A stretch of 64,000 nucleotides of DNA from Candidatus Cryptobacteroides intestinigallinarum (lineage in GTDB: Bacteria > Bacteroidota > Bacteroidia > Bacteroidales > UBA932). How positions within the stretch are numbered: position 1 is the first letter of the stretch; every line of letters starts with the position of its first letter. The notes under the pieces are model-generated. The model had not been told where the DNA came from and did no database searches. It saw only the letters and a program-made list of their open reading frames with translations. The stretch covers positions 34,972 to 98,971 of the forward strand of contig JADIMK010000068.1 in NCBI GenBank assembly GCA_017694785.1, read 5' to 3'. The position numbers were made by a program, and so were the translations under genes. This document shows, piece after piece, positions 9,382-18,174 of the stretch.

Positions 9382-10107
9382 GTGGGCAATCTTGTAATTG
9401 ATATTGGGAATACAGCCTTGAAGGCAGCCTGGGCAGATGGCGTCACCCTCGGAAAGACCTTCCGGTATCAGGGTGAGAAAATGTCAGACTTCATATTGTC
9501 ACTGGTTTCTAAAAACAAGCCTGATGTCATTGTAGTCTCATCTGCAAGAGATATAACTGACCGTGAGGAAAAGGTCTTCAGGGACAACTGCCGGGTCGCT
9601 GTCCTGATGGATCCTTCCCGCAATGATGAAGCGGCTGCACATGGACTTCCCCAATATCTTTCCGCCGACAGGACAGCTTCCGTGATAGCTTCAAGATATC
9701 TGTTCAAAGGGAAAGGTTGTACTCTTTTTGATTTCGGTACAACACTTACAGTAGATTTCCTTGATTGTGAAGGAAACTACTGCGGAGGAAACATTTCATT
9801 GGGATGCAGGACACGCTTCAAGGCTCTGAACAGGTATTCAAAGTCACTTCCTCTCGTGGATACTCCTGAGCATAATGTGATTACACCTGCTTCAGGACTA
9901 GTTGCCTCAATTGAATCAGGAATAGTTTCAGGCATAATATTTGAAATCGAGGGATATCTTGGGCAATTCCCTGATAATATTAGTGTTTTTACAGGTGGCG
10001 ATGCGATTTATTTTGCAAAAAGAATGAAAAACTCCATCTTTGTAGTTTGCAACCTTGTTTTAATTGGTCTGGCTTTAATAGCTGAAGATTATGTCCAAGA
10101 TATATAG
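9382..10107 (+). CDS. coaX: Type III pantothenate kinase
   Basis: CoaX phosphorylates pantothenate in the first step of coenzyme A synthesis. The 241-residue protein has the ASKHA-fold phosphate motif DIGNTALKAAW at the N terminus, FGTTLTVDFL in the middle and GGNISLGCRTRFKAL, all typical of the type III family. The start is GTG: the only nearby ATG (9372) is followed at once by a stop in its own frame. The last 17 nt overlap the start of the next gene, so the two are translationally linked. Neighbouring coaX, a barrel protein, a TPR protein and lptC form an arrangement I know from Bacteroides genomes. Confidence 0.92.
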   Translation: MGNLVIDIGNTALKAAWADGVTLGKTFRYQGEKMSDFILSLVSKNKPDVIVVSSARDITDREEKVFRDNCRVAVLMDPSRNDEAAAHGLPQYLSADRTASVIASRYLFKGKGCTLFDFGTTLTVDFLDCEGNYCGGNISLGCRTRFKALNRYSKSLPLVDTPEHNVITPASGLVASIESGIVSGIIFEIEGYLGQFPDNISVFTGGDAIYFAKRMKNSIFVVCNLVLIGLALIAEDYVQDI

Positions 10108-11422
10108 CAGAATATTCTTTTTGTGCCTCAGCTTCATATGCGGAGTTGTGTCCTATGGACAGACCAATGGTGCGTATGGTTCATTTTCACCATATTCGAT
10201 ATATGGTATCGGTAATCTTCAGAAAGAGGGCACTGCGTATAACAGGAGCATGGGTGGCGTCGGTATAGCCAACCGCAGCAAACGGTTCATAAACATAATG
10301 AATCCGGCATCCATAACTGCGAGGGATTCGCTTTCGTTCATGGCTGATTTCGGCCTTTCCGAGACCAATACGGTATACAGGCAGAATCTGGGAGGGTCAA
10401 TGCTGACATCCGGCAACAATACTTTCAATATCCACGACTTCATAATAAGCTTCCCGATATACAGGTCATCAGCCTTCATGGTCGGGATTACTCCGTTCAG
10501 TGATGTCGGCTACCGGTATTCATCGACTGTGACGGACCAGGACATAATAGGCAATACCGGTAACATTTCCCGCAGCAATTATGGCGAAGGAAGCATATAT
10601 CAGGTATTTGCAGCTGGTGCGGTGACATTCTGGAGAAGACTTTCCATAGGAGCAGAAGCCATATACTACTTCGGCTCGATAGACAAGGTGTACAACATGA
10701 ATTTCACAGATGATTCCTACAGGTCTGTGAACAACGGATACAACCTTTTGCTCAGAGGTATTACGGGAAAGTTCGGAATACAGTACGAGCAGCCTCTCGG
10801 AAACAGTATTTCCCTTACTGTGGGAGCTACCTACAGGCTCAGGACCAATGTAAAGGGACGTCTGACCGATTACAGCTATGCAAATACATCTGAGACAACT
10901 GATACACTCAAGAACAATGTCAACCTCCTTGATCCTGCTGATGGTATAAGATTTGGAGATGAACTCGGTGTGGGAATATCGCTCAAGGGTGGAGACAAAT
11001 GGAGCGCCGAAGTGAACTATCTGATGTCAGACTGGAGAAAATCAGGAATGTCCGGTATGGATGGCTTCTCTGCGAACGGTACATCTGTATTCACTTCAAC
11101 TGTCTCTCATTCAATAAGGGGCGGATTTGAAATAGTCCCGAACAGAAATGACATCAGGTACTATCTGAAACGTTGTGCCTACCGGGCAGGAGTGTATTAT
11201 GACACTTCATATTATCTGTTTGACGGAAATATGGTCAACTCTCTTGGCATTACACTTGGAGTGACACTTCCTGTATTCAGGTGGTATAACGGCATTACTC
11301 TCGGAGTCGATTTCGGCCAGAGGGGAAGCCTGAGGAACAACATGGTCAGGGAAAGATATGTTTCATTTGCCATAGGTTTCAACATACACGACCTCTGGTT
11401 CCAGAAACCACGATATAATTAA
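10091..11422 (+). CDS. Putative outer membrane beta-barrel protein
   Basis: The 443-residue protein begins with a signal peptide (through about residue 23, VVSYGQ) and then has alternating aromatic and polar strands typical of a barrel, e.g. SFSPYSIYGIGNLQ and YVSFAIGFNIHDLWFQ. The N-terminal region with NRSMGGVGIA and INIMNPASI recalls FadL/PorV-type outer membrane proteins, where such segments form the hatch. I do not know its ligand. It overlaps coaX by 17 nt and precedes a TPR protein and lptC, which places it in an envelope-assembly operon. The family call (barrel) is firm; the specific role is open. Confidence 0.75.
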   Translation: MSKIYSRIFFLCLSFICGVVSYGQTNGAYGSFSPYSIYGIGNLQKEGTAYNRSMGGVGIANRSKRFINIMNPASITARDSLSFMADFGLSETNTVYRQNLGGSMLTSGNNTFNIHDFIISFPIYRSSAFMVGITPFSDVGYRYSSTVTDQDIIGNTGNISRSNYGEGSIYQVFAAGAVTFWRRLSIGAEAIYYFGSIDKVYNMNFTDDSYRSVNNGYNLLLRGITGKFGIQYEQPLGNSISLTVGATYRLRTNVKGRLTDYSYANTSETTDTLKNNVNLLDPADGIRFGDELGVGISLKGGDKWSAEVNYLMSDWRKSGMSGMDGFSANGTSVFTSTVSHSIRGGFEIVPNRNDIRYYLKRCAYRAGVYYDTSYYLFDGNMVNSLGITLGVTLPVFRWYNGITLGVDFGQRGSLRNNMVRERYVSFAIGFNIHDLWFQKPRYN

Positions 11423-11441
11423 TTGAATTAAAACTATAATT

Positions 11442-12764
11442 ATGAAGAAATTACTTTTTACTTTGGCAGCTTTGCTGATTGCCGGCAGCTTTTCAATGTC
11501 AGCTCAGGGAAAGTATGGCCCTGACAGTGCTGAATGTATCAAATACCTTTCCTATTACAAGGAGTATTTCAAACAGAAAAGCTATGATTCAGCTCTGCCT
11601 AACTGGAGGAAGGCATATACTCTCTGTCCTCCTACAGCCAGCCAGACTATGCTCATCGACGGTACTACTCTAATGAGATATCTCATAGGAAAGAATGCCC
11701 AGAATACTGTATACAGGAATGCCCTTATCGATACTCTTCTCAGCATACATGATACACGTGCACAGTACTATTCAAAATATGCTGTGACTGCCATGAACAA
11801 CAAGGGTACAGATATCATCAATTACCTGAAAGACAATCCTAAGGAGCAGTATGAAGGTTTCAAGGAAGTCATAGCTGCAAACGAGGAGCAGACAAAGCCG
11901 AATATCCTTCTTTTCATGATCAATACCGCAGTATCACTCTATCAGGACGGTCTCCTGGACGGTGATGCAGTGCTCAACGACTATGAGGAAGTGCTTGCCC
12001 TCATGTCAAAGATGAAGCCGTCAAATGATATTGAGAAACAGCAGAATGAAAAGGTAAAGAAAGATATCGAGAGCCTGTTCATTTCCAGCAAGATAGCTGA
12101 CTGCGACAAGCTTATCTCACTCTTTACCCCTAGATTCGAGGCTAATCCGGATGACCTTGAGACTGTAAGCAGCATCGTCATGATGATGGGATCGACTGAA
12201 GGATGTACTGACAATGACCTCTTCCTCAAGGCAGCAACCAAGATGCATCAGCTCAATCCTTCATATACTACAGCATACTTCCTGTACAAGCTTTATAACT
12301 CAAAGGGAGACATTGATTCAGCAATCAAGTATATGGAAGAAGCCATAGCATCTCCTGAGTCAGACAATCTTACTGATGCAGAATACTATTATGAGCTTGC
12401 TACAGCATGCTTCAAGGCAGGAAACAATGCCAAGGCCTTCAAGTCTGCCCTTGATGCCATTGATCTTGATCCTTCATTTGCCGGTAAATCCTATATGCTC
12501 ATCGGAACAATCTGGGGCTCTCAGGTATGTCCTGGCAACGAGATCGACAAGAGGGCACCATATTGGGTAGCAGTGGATTACCTTATAAAGGCACGCAATG
12601 CTGATCCTTCGCTCGCAGAAGAGGCAAACAAGCTCATTGCACAGTACAGTTCATTTTTCCCTCAGACTGCTGAAGCATTCATGTACAACATCACAGACGG
12701 TGATTCGTATACTGTTTCCTGCGGTGGCATGAGAGCTCTTACAACAGTGAGGACACAGGAATAG
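11442..12764 (+). CDS. Secreted tetratricopeptide-repeat protein
   Basis: The 440-residue protein has a clear signal peptide (residues 1-21, ending SMSAQ). Most of it is helical with TPR-like units, best seen around residues 290-390, e.g. YYELATACFKAGNNAKAF and AIKYMEEAI. Such proteins act as periplasmic scaffolds. It sits 19 nt after the barrel gene and 3 nt before lptC, so the three are likely co-transcribed. It may help fold or transport outer membrane components with its neighbours, but this is inferred only from position. No enzymatic motif is present. Confidence 0.78.
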   Translation: MKKLLFTLAALLIAGSFSMSAQGKYGPDSAECIKYLSYYKEYFKQKSYDSALPNWRKAYTLCPPTASQTMLIDGTTLMRYLIGKNAQNTVYRNALIDTLLSIHDTRAQYYSKYAVTAMNNKGTDIINYLKDNPKEQYEGFKEVIAANEEQTKPNILLFMINTAVSLYQDGLLDGDAVLNDYEEVLALMSKMKPSNDIEKQQNEKVKKDIESLFISSKIADCDKLISLFTPRFEANPDDLETVSSIVMMMGSTEGCTDNDLFLKAATKMHQLNPSYTTAYFLYKLYNSKGDIDSAIKYMEEAIASPESDNLTDAEYYYELATACFKAGNNAKAFKSALDAIDLDPSFAGKSYMLIGTIWGSQVCPGNEIDKRAPYWVAVDYLIKARNADPSLAEEANKLIAQYSSFFPQTAEAFMYNITDGDSYTVSCGGMRALTTVRTQE

Positions 12765-12767
12765 GTT

Positions 12768-13397
12768 TTGACTAGAATATCACATATTGCAACAACGGCA
12801 GCAACCGCATTTGCGGTTGCTTTCGTTGTATATTCATGCAAGAGCAATCTGGGTGTAGCGGATTCGATAGATATTGATGAAACACCTGTCCAGACTGTGG
12901 ATGACATGTTTGTCGTCCAGTCTGAAAACGGTATCCTCCAGATGAGGATGGAAGCTAAGCTTATGGAAAGGTACGACAGGGATACCATGTCTTATGAGCT
13001 GTTTCCGGAAGGTTTTGCGGTGTACGGATACAATGAGGAGGGACTACTGGAGACGGAAATCACTTCTGACAATGCCAAGCACGAGAAATTTGAGGATGAC
13101 GACAGGGAGACATGGCAGGCATTCGGCAATGTCGTGGTGAAGAACATCATAAAGAAGGAAGTGATGGAGACGGATACCCTTTACTGGGACAGGAAGAACG
13201 GCAAGATATATACAGACTGCTATGTCAGGATGTATTCACCGGACGGCCTTATCCAGGGGTATGGAATGGAATCAGATGAAAGGGCAAGGAACACGGTAAT
13301 ACTTAAAGTGTTTGACAATTTTGCCGTTGTCGTGCAGGATTCGACGGAAACCGACGTTGATACTGTGAATTTTATAGGTCCCATACTAAAAAAATAG
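12768..13397 (+). CDS. lptC: LPS export lipoprotein LptC
   Basis: The 209-residue protein matches LptC, the periplasmic partner of the LptBFG transporter that passes lipopolysaccharide to LptA. A short hydrophobic N-terminus ends in a Bacteroidetes-style lipobox (VVYSC), giving a lipid-anchored protein. The beta-jellyroll follows, with MRMEAKLMERYDRDTMSYELF and the repeated strand pattern of LptC/OstA (TDTLYWDRKNGKIYTD). The start is TTG at 12768, 3 nt after the TPR gene stop, because no ATG or GTG lies in frame before the signal segment. Partners lptA, lptB, lptF and lptG are not in the window. Confidence 0.83.
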   Translation: MTRISHIATTAATAFAVAFVVYSCKSNLGVADSIDIDETPVQTVDDMFVVQSENGILQMRMEAKLMERYDRDTMSYELFPEGFAVYGYNEEGLLETEITSDNAKHEKFEDDDRETWQAFGNVVVKNIIKKEVMETDTLYWDRKNGKIYTDCYVRMYSPDGLIQGYGMESDERARNTVILKVFDNFAVVVQDSTETDVDTVNFIGPILKK

Positions 13398-13472
13398 TGA
13401 GTATTTGCCGGAAAATTATTATCTTCGCAGCCCATATTGAATCAGTAAAAAACAATAAATCAGATAAAGAAG

Positions 13473-15569
13473 ATGGCGGTTCTTGAAAAAATACGCGTGA
13501 AGCTCGGTGTGTTCATCACCGTGGTCATTGCAATTGCGTTGCTGTCGTTTATAATCGATCCTACGACCCTCGAGGCCGTATCAAATTCAATGTCATCAAA
13601 ATATGATGTCGGAAGCATAAACGGCAAGAATATTTCGTACCAGGATTTTGAGAAAGACATTGAGTATTTCACGAATCTCAATGAGATGATGACTGGCTCC
13701 TCAGTTCATTCAGAGCAGCAGATAGAGTCCATCAGGAATGCAGCATGGCAGTCTCTGATCGACAAGTATCTCTTCGTAAGGAATGCGAAGGATGCAGGTC
13801 TTGCTGTCGGTGATGCTGAAATGCTGGCCCTGACTACAGGTGACATGGTGTCTCCTCTCATTTCCCAGGATCCGGCTTTCTTTGATGAAAGCGGCAGCTT
13901 CTCCAAGGATAAGTTCGTACAGCTGGTGCAGCAGAGGCACAATGATGCTTCAGGAAGCATAAGCATGTACATAGAATATCTCCAGAACAGCATCTACAAC
14001 CAGCAGTTCTATGCCAAGTATGGTTCTCTCTTCACTCAGAGCAATTTCGTGAATCCTCTGATGCTTTCAAGGCAGATAGATGAGAACAACAATACGACAG
14101 ATGTCGAGTTTGTCATGGTGCCTTACGGTTTCCAGACTGATTCAACCATCGTAGTATCTGACAGTGAGATCAGGTCATATTACAAGGCTCACAAGGACAT
14201 GTACCGCCAGAATGCCAGCCGTGACATCGAGTATGTTGTCTTTGAGGTTGTTCCTTCTGAGGACGATATCAATGCTGCAAACGAGGAGGTTCTCAAGGTA
14301 TATGATGAATTTGCAGCTACTGGCAAGGACGACATGAAGGGATTCCTTCTCAGAAATTCCGACAGGCCTTATTCAGAATACTATTACAGACCAGGTGAAC
14401 TTACTTCATTGTCAAAGGAAGTGAACGACTTCGTATTCAATGAAGGTGAAGGTACCTCGAAGATATTCAGGAAAGACAATGTTTTCTATGTTGCTAAGGT
14501 CCTTGACACAAGGATGGTCCCTGACTCAGTGTTTGTAAGACATATACTTCTCCAGGGTGAGCAGGAAGCTCTTGCCGACAGCCTTGTGACTGTACTCAAC
14601 AGCGGACAGGAATCATTTGCAAACGTTGCTGCAATGTATTCAGCTGACCAGAATCCGAATGTTGCTGAAAGGGGAGACATCGGCTGGATGACCCAGACTT
14701 ATATGATCCCTGGCATGGAGTCAGTGATGACTGCACCTGTAGGTAAGATCTTCACGATAGACACTCAGTATGGAAAGCATATAGTTGAAGTTACACGCAG
14801 GACTGAACCGCTTCTTAAGAAGCAGGTAGCCATACTTGAAAAGACAGCCCTTGCAAGCAAGGAGACATTCAATACATACTATTCACAGGCAAATGACCTT
14901 GCAGTCAAGTCAAACGGAAAATATGAGGATTATCTGAAAGCTGTCCAGGAAGGTGGTCTTTATTCACATCCTGTAAACAGAATGGCTGAAGGAACTGACC
15001 GTTTCGGTGCAATTGACGGTGCTAGGGAAGTTTCAAGATGGGCCTTTGATGCCAAGAAAGGCAAGGTTTCAGAAATCATAACCGTCAACAACAACTACTT
15101 CTTCATTGTAGCTTTGAAGGGTATCCACAAGGAAGGTTATGCTACTGTAGAAGAGGTTGCACCTTCAATCAGGAATATCCTCTACAGGGAGAAGCTCGGA
15201 GAGAAGAAGGCGGCTGAAATAGCTGAAAAGATCAAAGGTCTTGACAATATGCAGTCTATAGCTGATACACTCGGTACTACAGTAAGCACAAAGGACAATA
15301 TAACCTTCGCTTCACTTACTTCACAGGGACTTGATCCTAAGTTCATCGGAGCAGTCTCTGTTGCAGAAGTCGACAAGATCTGCGGTCCTCTTGCAGGCAA
15401 TATAGGTGTCTATGTATATAAGGTTACTGCACACGATACAGGCTCCTTCTATACAGAAGATGATGCAAAGACAAGAGACAGCCAGATGTCTCAGTACAGT
15501 CTCCAGATGCTTGTTCCTGTCATGATGCAGGATGCTGATGTGAAAGACAACAGAGTACGTTTCTATTAG
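13473..15569 (+). CDS. Membrane-anchored peptidyl-prolyl isomerase (PpiD/SurA-like)
   Basis: The 698-residue protein has one N-terminal membrane helix (about residues 12-27, VFITVVIAIALLSFII), a SurA-like N-terminal chaperone domain, and a parvulin domain around residues 350-445 (VFVRHILLQ, SADQNPNVAERGDIGWM and KIFTIDTQYGKHIVEV). A second degenerate parvulin-like part follows. This is the PpiD layout: a periplasmic chaperone at the inner membrane that helps outer membrane proteins emerge from the translocon. It follows lptC by 75 nt, so it is part of the envelope run or has its own promoter. The gene end carries a strong terminator. Confidence 0.88.
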   Translation: MAVLEKIRVKLGVFITVVIAIALLSFIIDPTTLEAVSNSMSSKYDVGSINGKNISYQDFEKDIEYFTNLNEMMTGSSVHSEQQIESIRNAAWQSLIDKYLFVRNAKDAGLAVGDAEMLALTTGDMVSPLISQDPAFFDESGSFSKDKFVQLVQQRHNDASGSISMYIEYLQNSIYNQQFYAKYGSLFTQSNFVNPLMLSRQIDENNNTTDVEFVMVPYGFQTDSTIVVSDSEIRSYYKAHKDMYRQNASRDIEYVVFEVVPSEDDINAANEEVLKVYDEFAATGKDDMKGFLLRNSDRPYSEYYYRPGELTSLSKEVNDFVFNEGEGTSKIFRKDNVFYVAKVLDTRMVPDSVFVRHILLQGEQEALADSLVTVLNSGQESFANVAAMYSADQNPNVAERGDIGWMTQTYMIPGMESVMTAPVGKIFTIDTQYGKHIVEVTRRTEPLLKKQVAILEKTALASKETFNTYYSQANDLAVKSNGKYEDYLKAVQEGGLYSHPVNRMAEGTDRFGAIDGAREVSRWAFDAKKGKVSEIITVNNNYFFIVALKGIHKEGYATVEEVAPSIRNILYREKLGEKKAAEIAEKIKGLDNMQSIADTLGTTVSTKDNITFASLTSQGLDPKFIGAVSVAEVDKICGPLAGNIGVYVYKVTAHDTGSFYTEDDAKTRDSQMSQYSLQMLVPVMMQDADVKDNRVRFY

Positions 15570-15599
15570 CATAAATCCATCTTTTACAGATATTTCAAG

Positions 15600-15637
15600 C
15601 AAGGCTTCCCGGGTCTCCGGGAGGCCTTGTTTTTTAT
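15600..15637 (+). terminator. Terminator of the mfd-ppiD run
   Basis: A strong GC-rich hairpin (CAAGGCTTCCCGG paired with CCGGGAGGCCTTG around a 4-nt loop) is followed by seven T, 30 nt after the isomerase stop. It is a textbook intrinsic terminator and lies back to back with the ychF terminator. Confidence 0.88.
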
Positions 15638-15673
15638 TGTGATGTCGCCGGCAAGATAGCTGTACCATGATAT

Positions 15674-15703
15674 GAAAAAGCCGGCCCGGGATTCGGGTCG
15701 GCC
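15674..15703 (-). terminator. Terminator of ychF
   Basis: On the minus strand GGCCGACCC pairs with GGGCCGGC around a short loop and is followed by five T. It lies 40 nt after the ychF stop and forms a convergent terminator pair with the one at 15600-15637. Confidence 0.82.
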
Positions 15704-15742
15704 TGTCGATATCAATGGGGAATCTGCCTTTGGATCCTGTCA

Positions 15743-16846
15743 TCAGACATTGAAGAGGAAGTGCATGATGTCACCGTCCTGGACAACATAGTCCTTTCCC
15801 TCGATATAAAGCTTTCCTGCGGCCCTGCAGGCAGCTTCAGACTTCATCTCGACAAAGTCATCATACTTTATGACTTCTGCCCGTATAAAGCCTTTTTCGA
15901 AGTCTGTGTGGATTACTCCGGCAGCTTTCGGAGCCTTGTCTCCTTTGTTGATGGTCCATGCACGGCATTCATCTGCACCGGCTGTGAAGAACGTCTGCAG
16001 ATTGAGGAGGGAATAGGCTTTCTGTATGAGCCTTACGACACCTGACTCTTCCAGCCCCATCTCCTCAAGGAACATCTGGCGCTCTTCATAAGTCTCAAGC
16101 TCGGCAATGTCAGACTCGATCTTCGCTGCTATGACAAGTATCTCGGCATTCTCATCCTTTACTGCCTCACGTACTCTATCTACATAGGTATTTCCATGGG
16201 CTGCAGACGCTTCGTCAACATTGCAGACATACATCACCGGCTTGTTGGTGATGAGGAACAGATCCTTTGCAAGAAGCTGTTCTTCAGGTGTCTCCAGCTG
16301 GACTGTGCGGCATGATTTTCCTTCAAGCAAAGCTTCCTTGTAGCGGAGAAGGAGTTCGCAAAGTTTCTTCGCGTTCTTGTCTCCTCCGGCCTGAGCCTGT
16401 TTCTGTACTTTTGCAAGCCTGTTTTCAACAGTCTCAAGGTCCTTCAGCTGTAGTTCCATATCTATGACTTCCTTGTCTCTGACAGGATCTACGCTTCCGT
16501 CCACATGCACAATATTAGGATCATCGAAGCATCTCAGCACGTGGAGTATGGCATCTGTTTCACGTATGTTTGCAAGAAACTGGTTGCCGAGTCCTTCTCC
16601 TTTGCTGGCACCTTTGACGAGACCTGCGATATCTACTATCTCAACTGTAGCCGGTACGACTCTCTTCGGATTGCAGAGCTTCTCCAGTACTTCAAGACGT
16701 TTGTCCGGTACGATCGTGGATCCGATGTTAGGTTCTATTGTACAGAAAGGGAAATTGGCGCTCTGTGCCTTCCCTGAGCTGATGCAGTTGAAAAGAGTGG
16801 ATTTTCCCACATTGGGCAGTCCCACTATTCCACATTTCAGTGACAT
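15743..16846 (-). CDS. ychF: Redox-responsive ATPase YchF (Obg family)
   Basis: YchF/Ola1 is a ribosome-associated P-loop NTPase that prefers ATP. The 367-residue protein opens with GIVGLPNVGKSTLFNCI (G1), has DIAGLVKGASKGEGLGNQFL (G3), and the altered G4 segment NVDE that accounts for ATP preference in this family. A coiled-coil insertion (about residues 130-200) and a C-terminal TGS domain ending GDIMHFLFNV complete the fold. Length is normal. It is monocistronic, with a -7 element (TAACTTTG) at 16881-16888 and its own terminator. Confidence 0.96.
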   Translation of the reverse strand: MSLKCGIVGLPNVGKSTLFNCISSGKAQSANFPFCTIEPNIGSTIVPDKRLEVLEKLCNPKRVVPATVEIVDIAGLVKGASKGEGLGNQFLANIRETDAILHVLRCFDDPNIVHVDGSVDPVRDKEVIDMELQLKDLETVENRLAKVQKQAQAGGDKNAKKLCELLLRYKEALLEGKSCRTVQLETPEEQLLAKDLFLITNKPVMYVCNVDEASAAHGNTYVDRVREAVKDENAEILVIAAKIESDIAELETYEERQMFLEEMGLEESGVVRLIQKAYSLLNLQTFFTAGADECRAWTINKGDKAPKAAGVIHTDFEKGFIRAEVIKYDDFVEMKSEAACRAAGKLYIEGKDYVVQDGDIMHFLFNV

Positions 16847-16880
16847 GTGATATTGATTTTAAAAATTTCTACAAGAGCGG

Positions 16881-16888
16881 CAAAGTTA
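16881..16888 (-). promoter_or_regulatory. Putative -7 element for ychF
   Basis: The minus strand reads TAACTTTG, a full match to the Bacteroidetes consensus TAnnTTTG, 35 nt upstream of the ychF ATG. No clear TTG is seen at the -33 position. Confidence 0.45.
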
Positions 16889-17013
16889 CTAATTATTCGC
16901 CCATTTCGCCACATTTTTCTTTTTTTGGCGACTATTTCTGATCTGCATTGCCAGATTTGTATGTTCATAGTCAAGACAGTAGTCCGGTCCGGACAATAAC
17001 AGAGGAATTCAAT

Positions 17014-18114
17014 ATGGTGAGATTTCCGGTCCATATTTCATGCAGATCTGCAGTAATGTTGTCTCTTTGTGCTGCAGTGTGTATTTTAGTATCATTCCAT
17101 GGATGTTACGGATATGCAAGGAATGGCTATCTGCAGCATTCATCCTATCAGGATTCCACACATCATGTGCTTGTGATGTTCTGGAATCTGGAGAATTTTT
17201 TTGACTGGAGGGACGGAGGATACAGCGCTTCAGACAATGAGTTTTCTTCCTATGGGCAGAGGCATTGGACAAAGGGACGTTTCTATGCCAAGTGCGATGC
17301 GGTTGCGAAATCACTCATGTGGACAGAAGGGGAGTACGGCAGGATACCTGATGTGATAGGAGTGGCTGAAGTGGAGAACCGTCTTGTGCTGGAGGCTCTG
17401 CTCGGAAGCACTTCATTGAGGAAATACGGCTATGCTATAGTCCATCACGACTCTCCTGATTCCAGAGGAATCGATGTTGCCCTGCTATATAGGAAAGATG
17501 TGTTCTCACTTGCAGGGGAGAGGCCGGTAAAGGTATCGGGAACCCCTGCATTCTCTACCCGAGACATACTGTATGTGTGTCTTGAACCTGCTGCAGGAGG
17601 CCGGCCTGTCCATTTCCTTGTAAACCATCATCCTTCAAAATATGGTGGAGAAGAGGTATCTGTACCGCGCAGAAGGGTTGCTGTGGAGACAATGCTGTCG
17701 GTTTGTGATTCTGTGTACAGGACTGGGCCGGGACCGCATGATATAATCTGCATGGGTGATTTCAATGATACTCCAGACAATCCTCTGCTGGATTTTGGAG
17801 ACGGTCATCCCGGAAGCGGAGACCTTGTGAATATGGCTGTGCATCTTTCAGAAAGAGGTGAGGGTACTATCCGCTATCAGGGCAGACGGGAGATGATAGA
17901 TATGTTCATAGTCAGCCCTGGCGTCGCATCCAGGTCCGAGATGGAGGTCTTGCACATTCCTTTTCTTACAGTGCCTGACAATGCTCATCCGGGAGACAAG
18001 CCTTTCCGTACGTATTCAGGTCCTGCATATATCGGGGGTGTAAGCGACCATTGTCCGATACTTTTGAAAATAAAGGTTGTTTTATCGGATGATATTGGTA
18101 TATTTGGAAGATGA
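17014..18114 (+). CDS. Secreted endonuclease/exonuclease/phosphatase-family protein
   Basis: This 366-residue protein has an N-terminal signal or anchor segment (residues 13-32) and an EEP-fold domain. The motif MFWNLENFFDW carries the metal-binding Asn/Glu pair; VGVAEVEN supplies the next acid; VNHHPSKYGG, CMGDFNDTP and a final GGVSDHCPI supply the His and Asp residues of the active site. Members hydrolyse phosphodiester or phosphoester bonds; this Bacteroidetes group is exported and its substrate is unknown. I chose the ATG at 17014 because an earlier in-frame ATG would bury the signal peptide. It stands alone between ychF and galK. Confidence 0.8.
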   Translation: MVRFPVHISCRSAVMLSLCAAVCILVSFHGCYGYARNGYLQHSSYQDSTHHVLVMFWNLENFFDWRDGGYSASDNEFSSYGQRHWTKGRFYAKCDAVAKSLMWTEGEYGRIPDVIGVAEVENRLVLEALLGSTSLRKYGYAIVHHDSPDSRGIDVALLYRKDVFSLAGERPVKVSGTPAFSTRDILYVCLEPAAGGRPVHFLVNHHPSKYGGEEVSVPRRRVAVETMLSVCDSVYRTGPGPHDIICMGDFNDTPDNPLLDFGDGHPGSGDLVNMAVHLSERGEGTIRYQGRREMIDMFIVSPGVASRSEMEVLHIPFLTVPDNAHPGDKPFRTYSGPAYIGGVSDHCPILLKIKVVLSDDIGIFGR

Positions 18115-18174
18115 ACTGCATGATTTGACACCTGTCAGACAAGATTTGACTGAACTATAAAACCTTATAATAAA

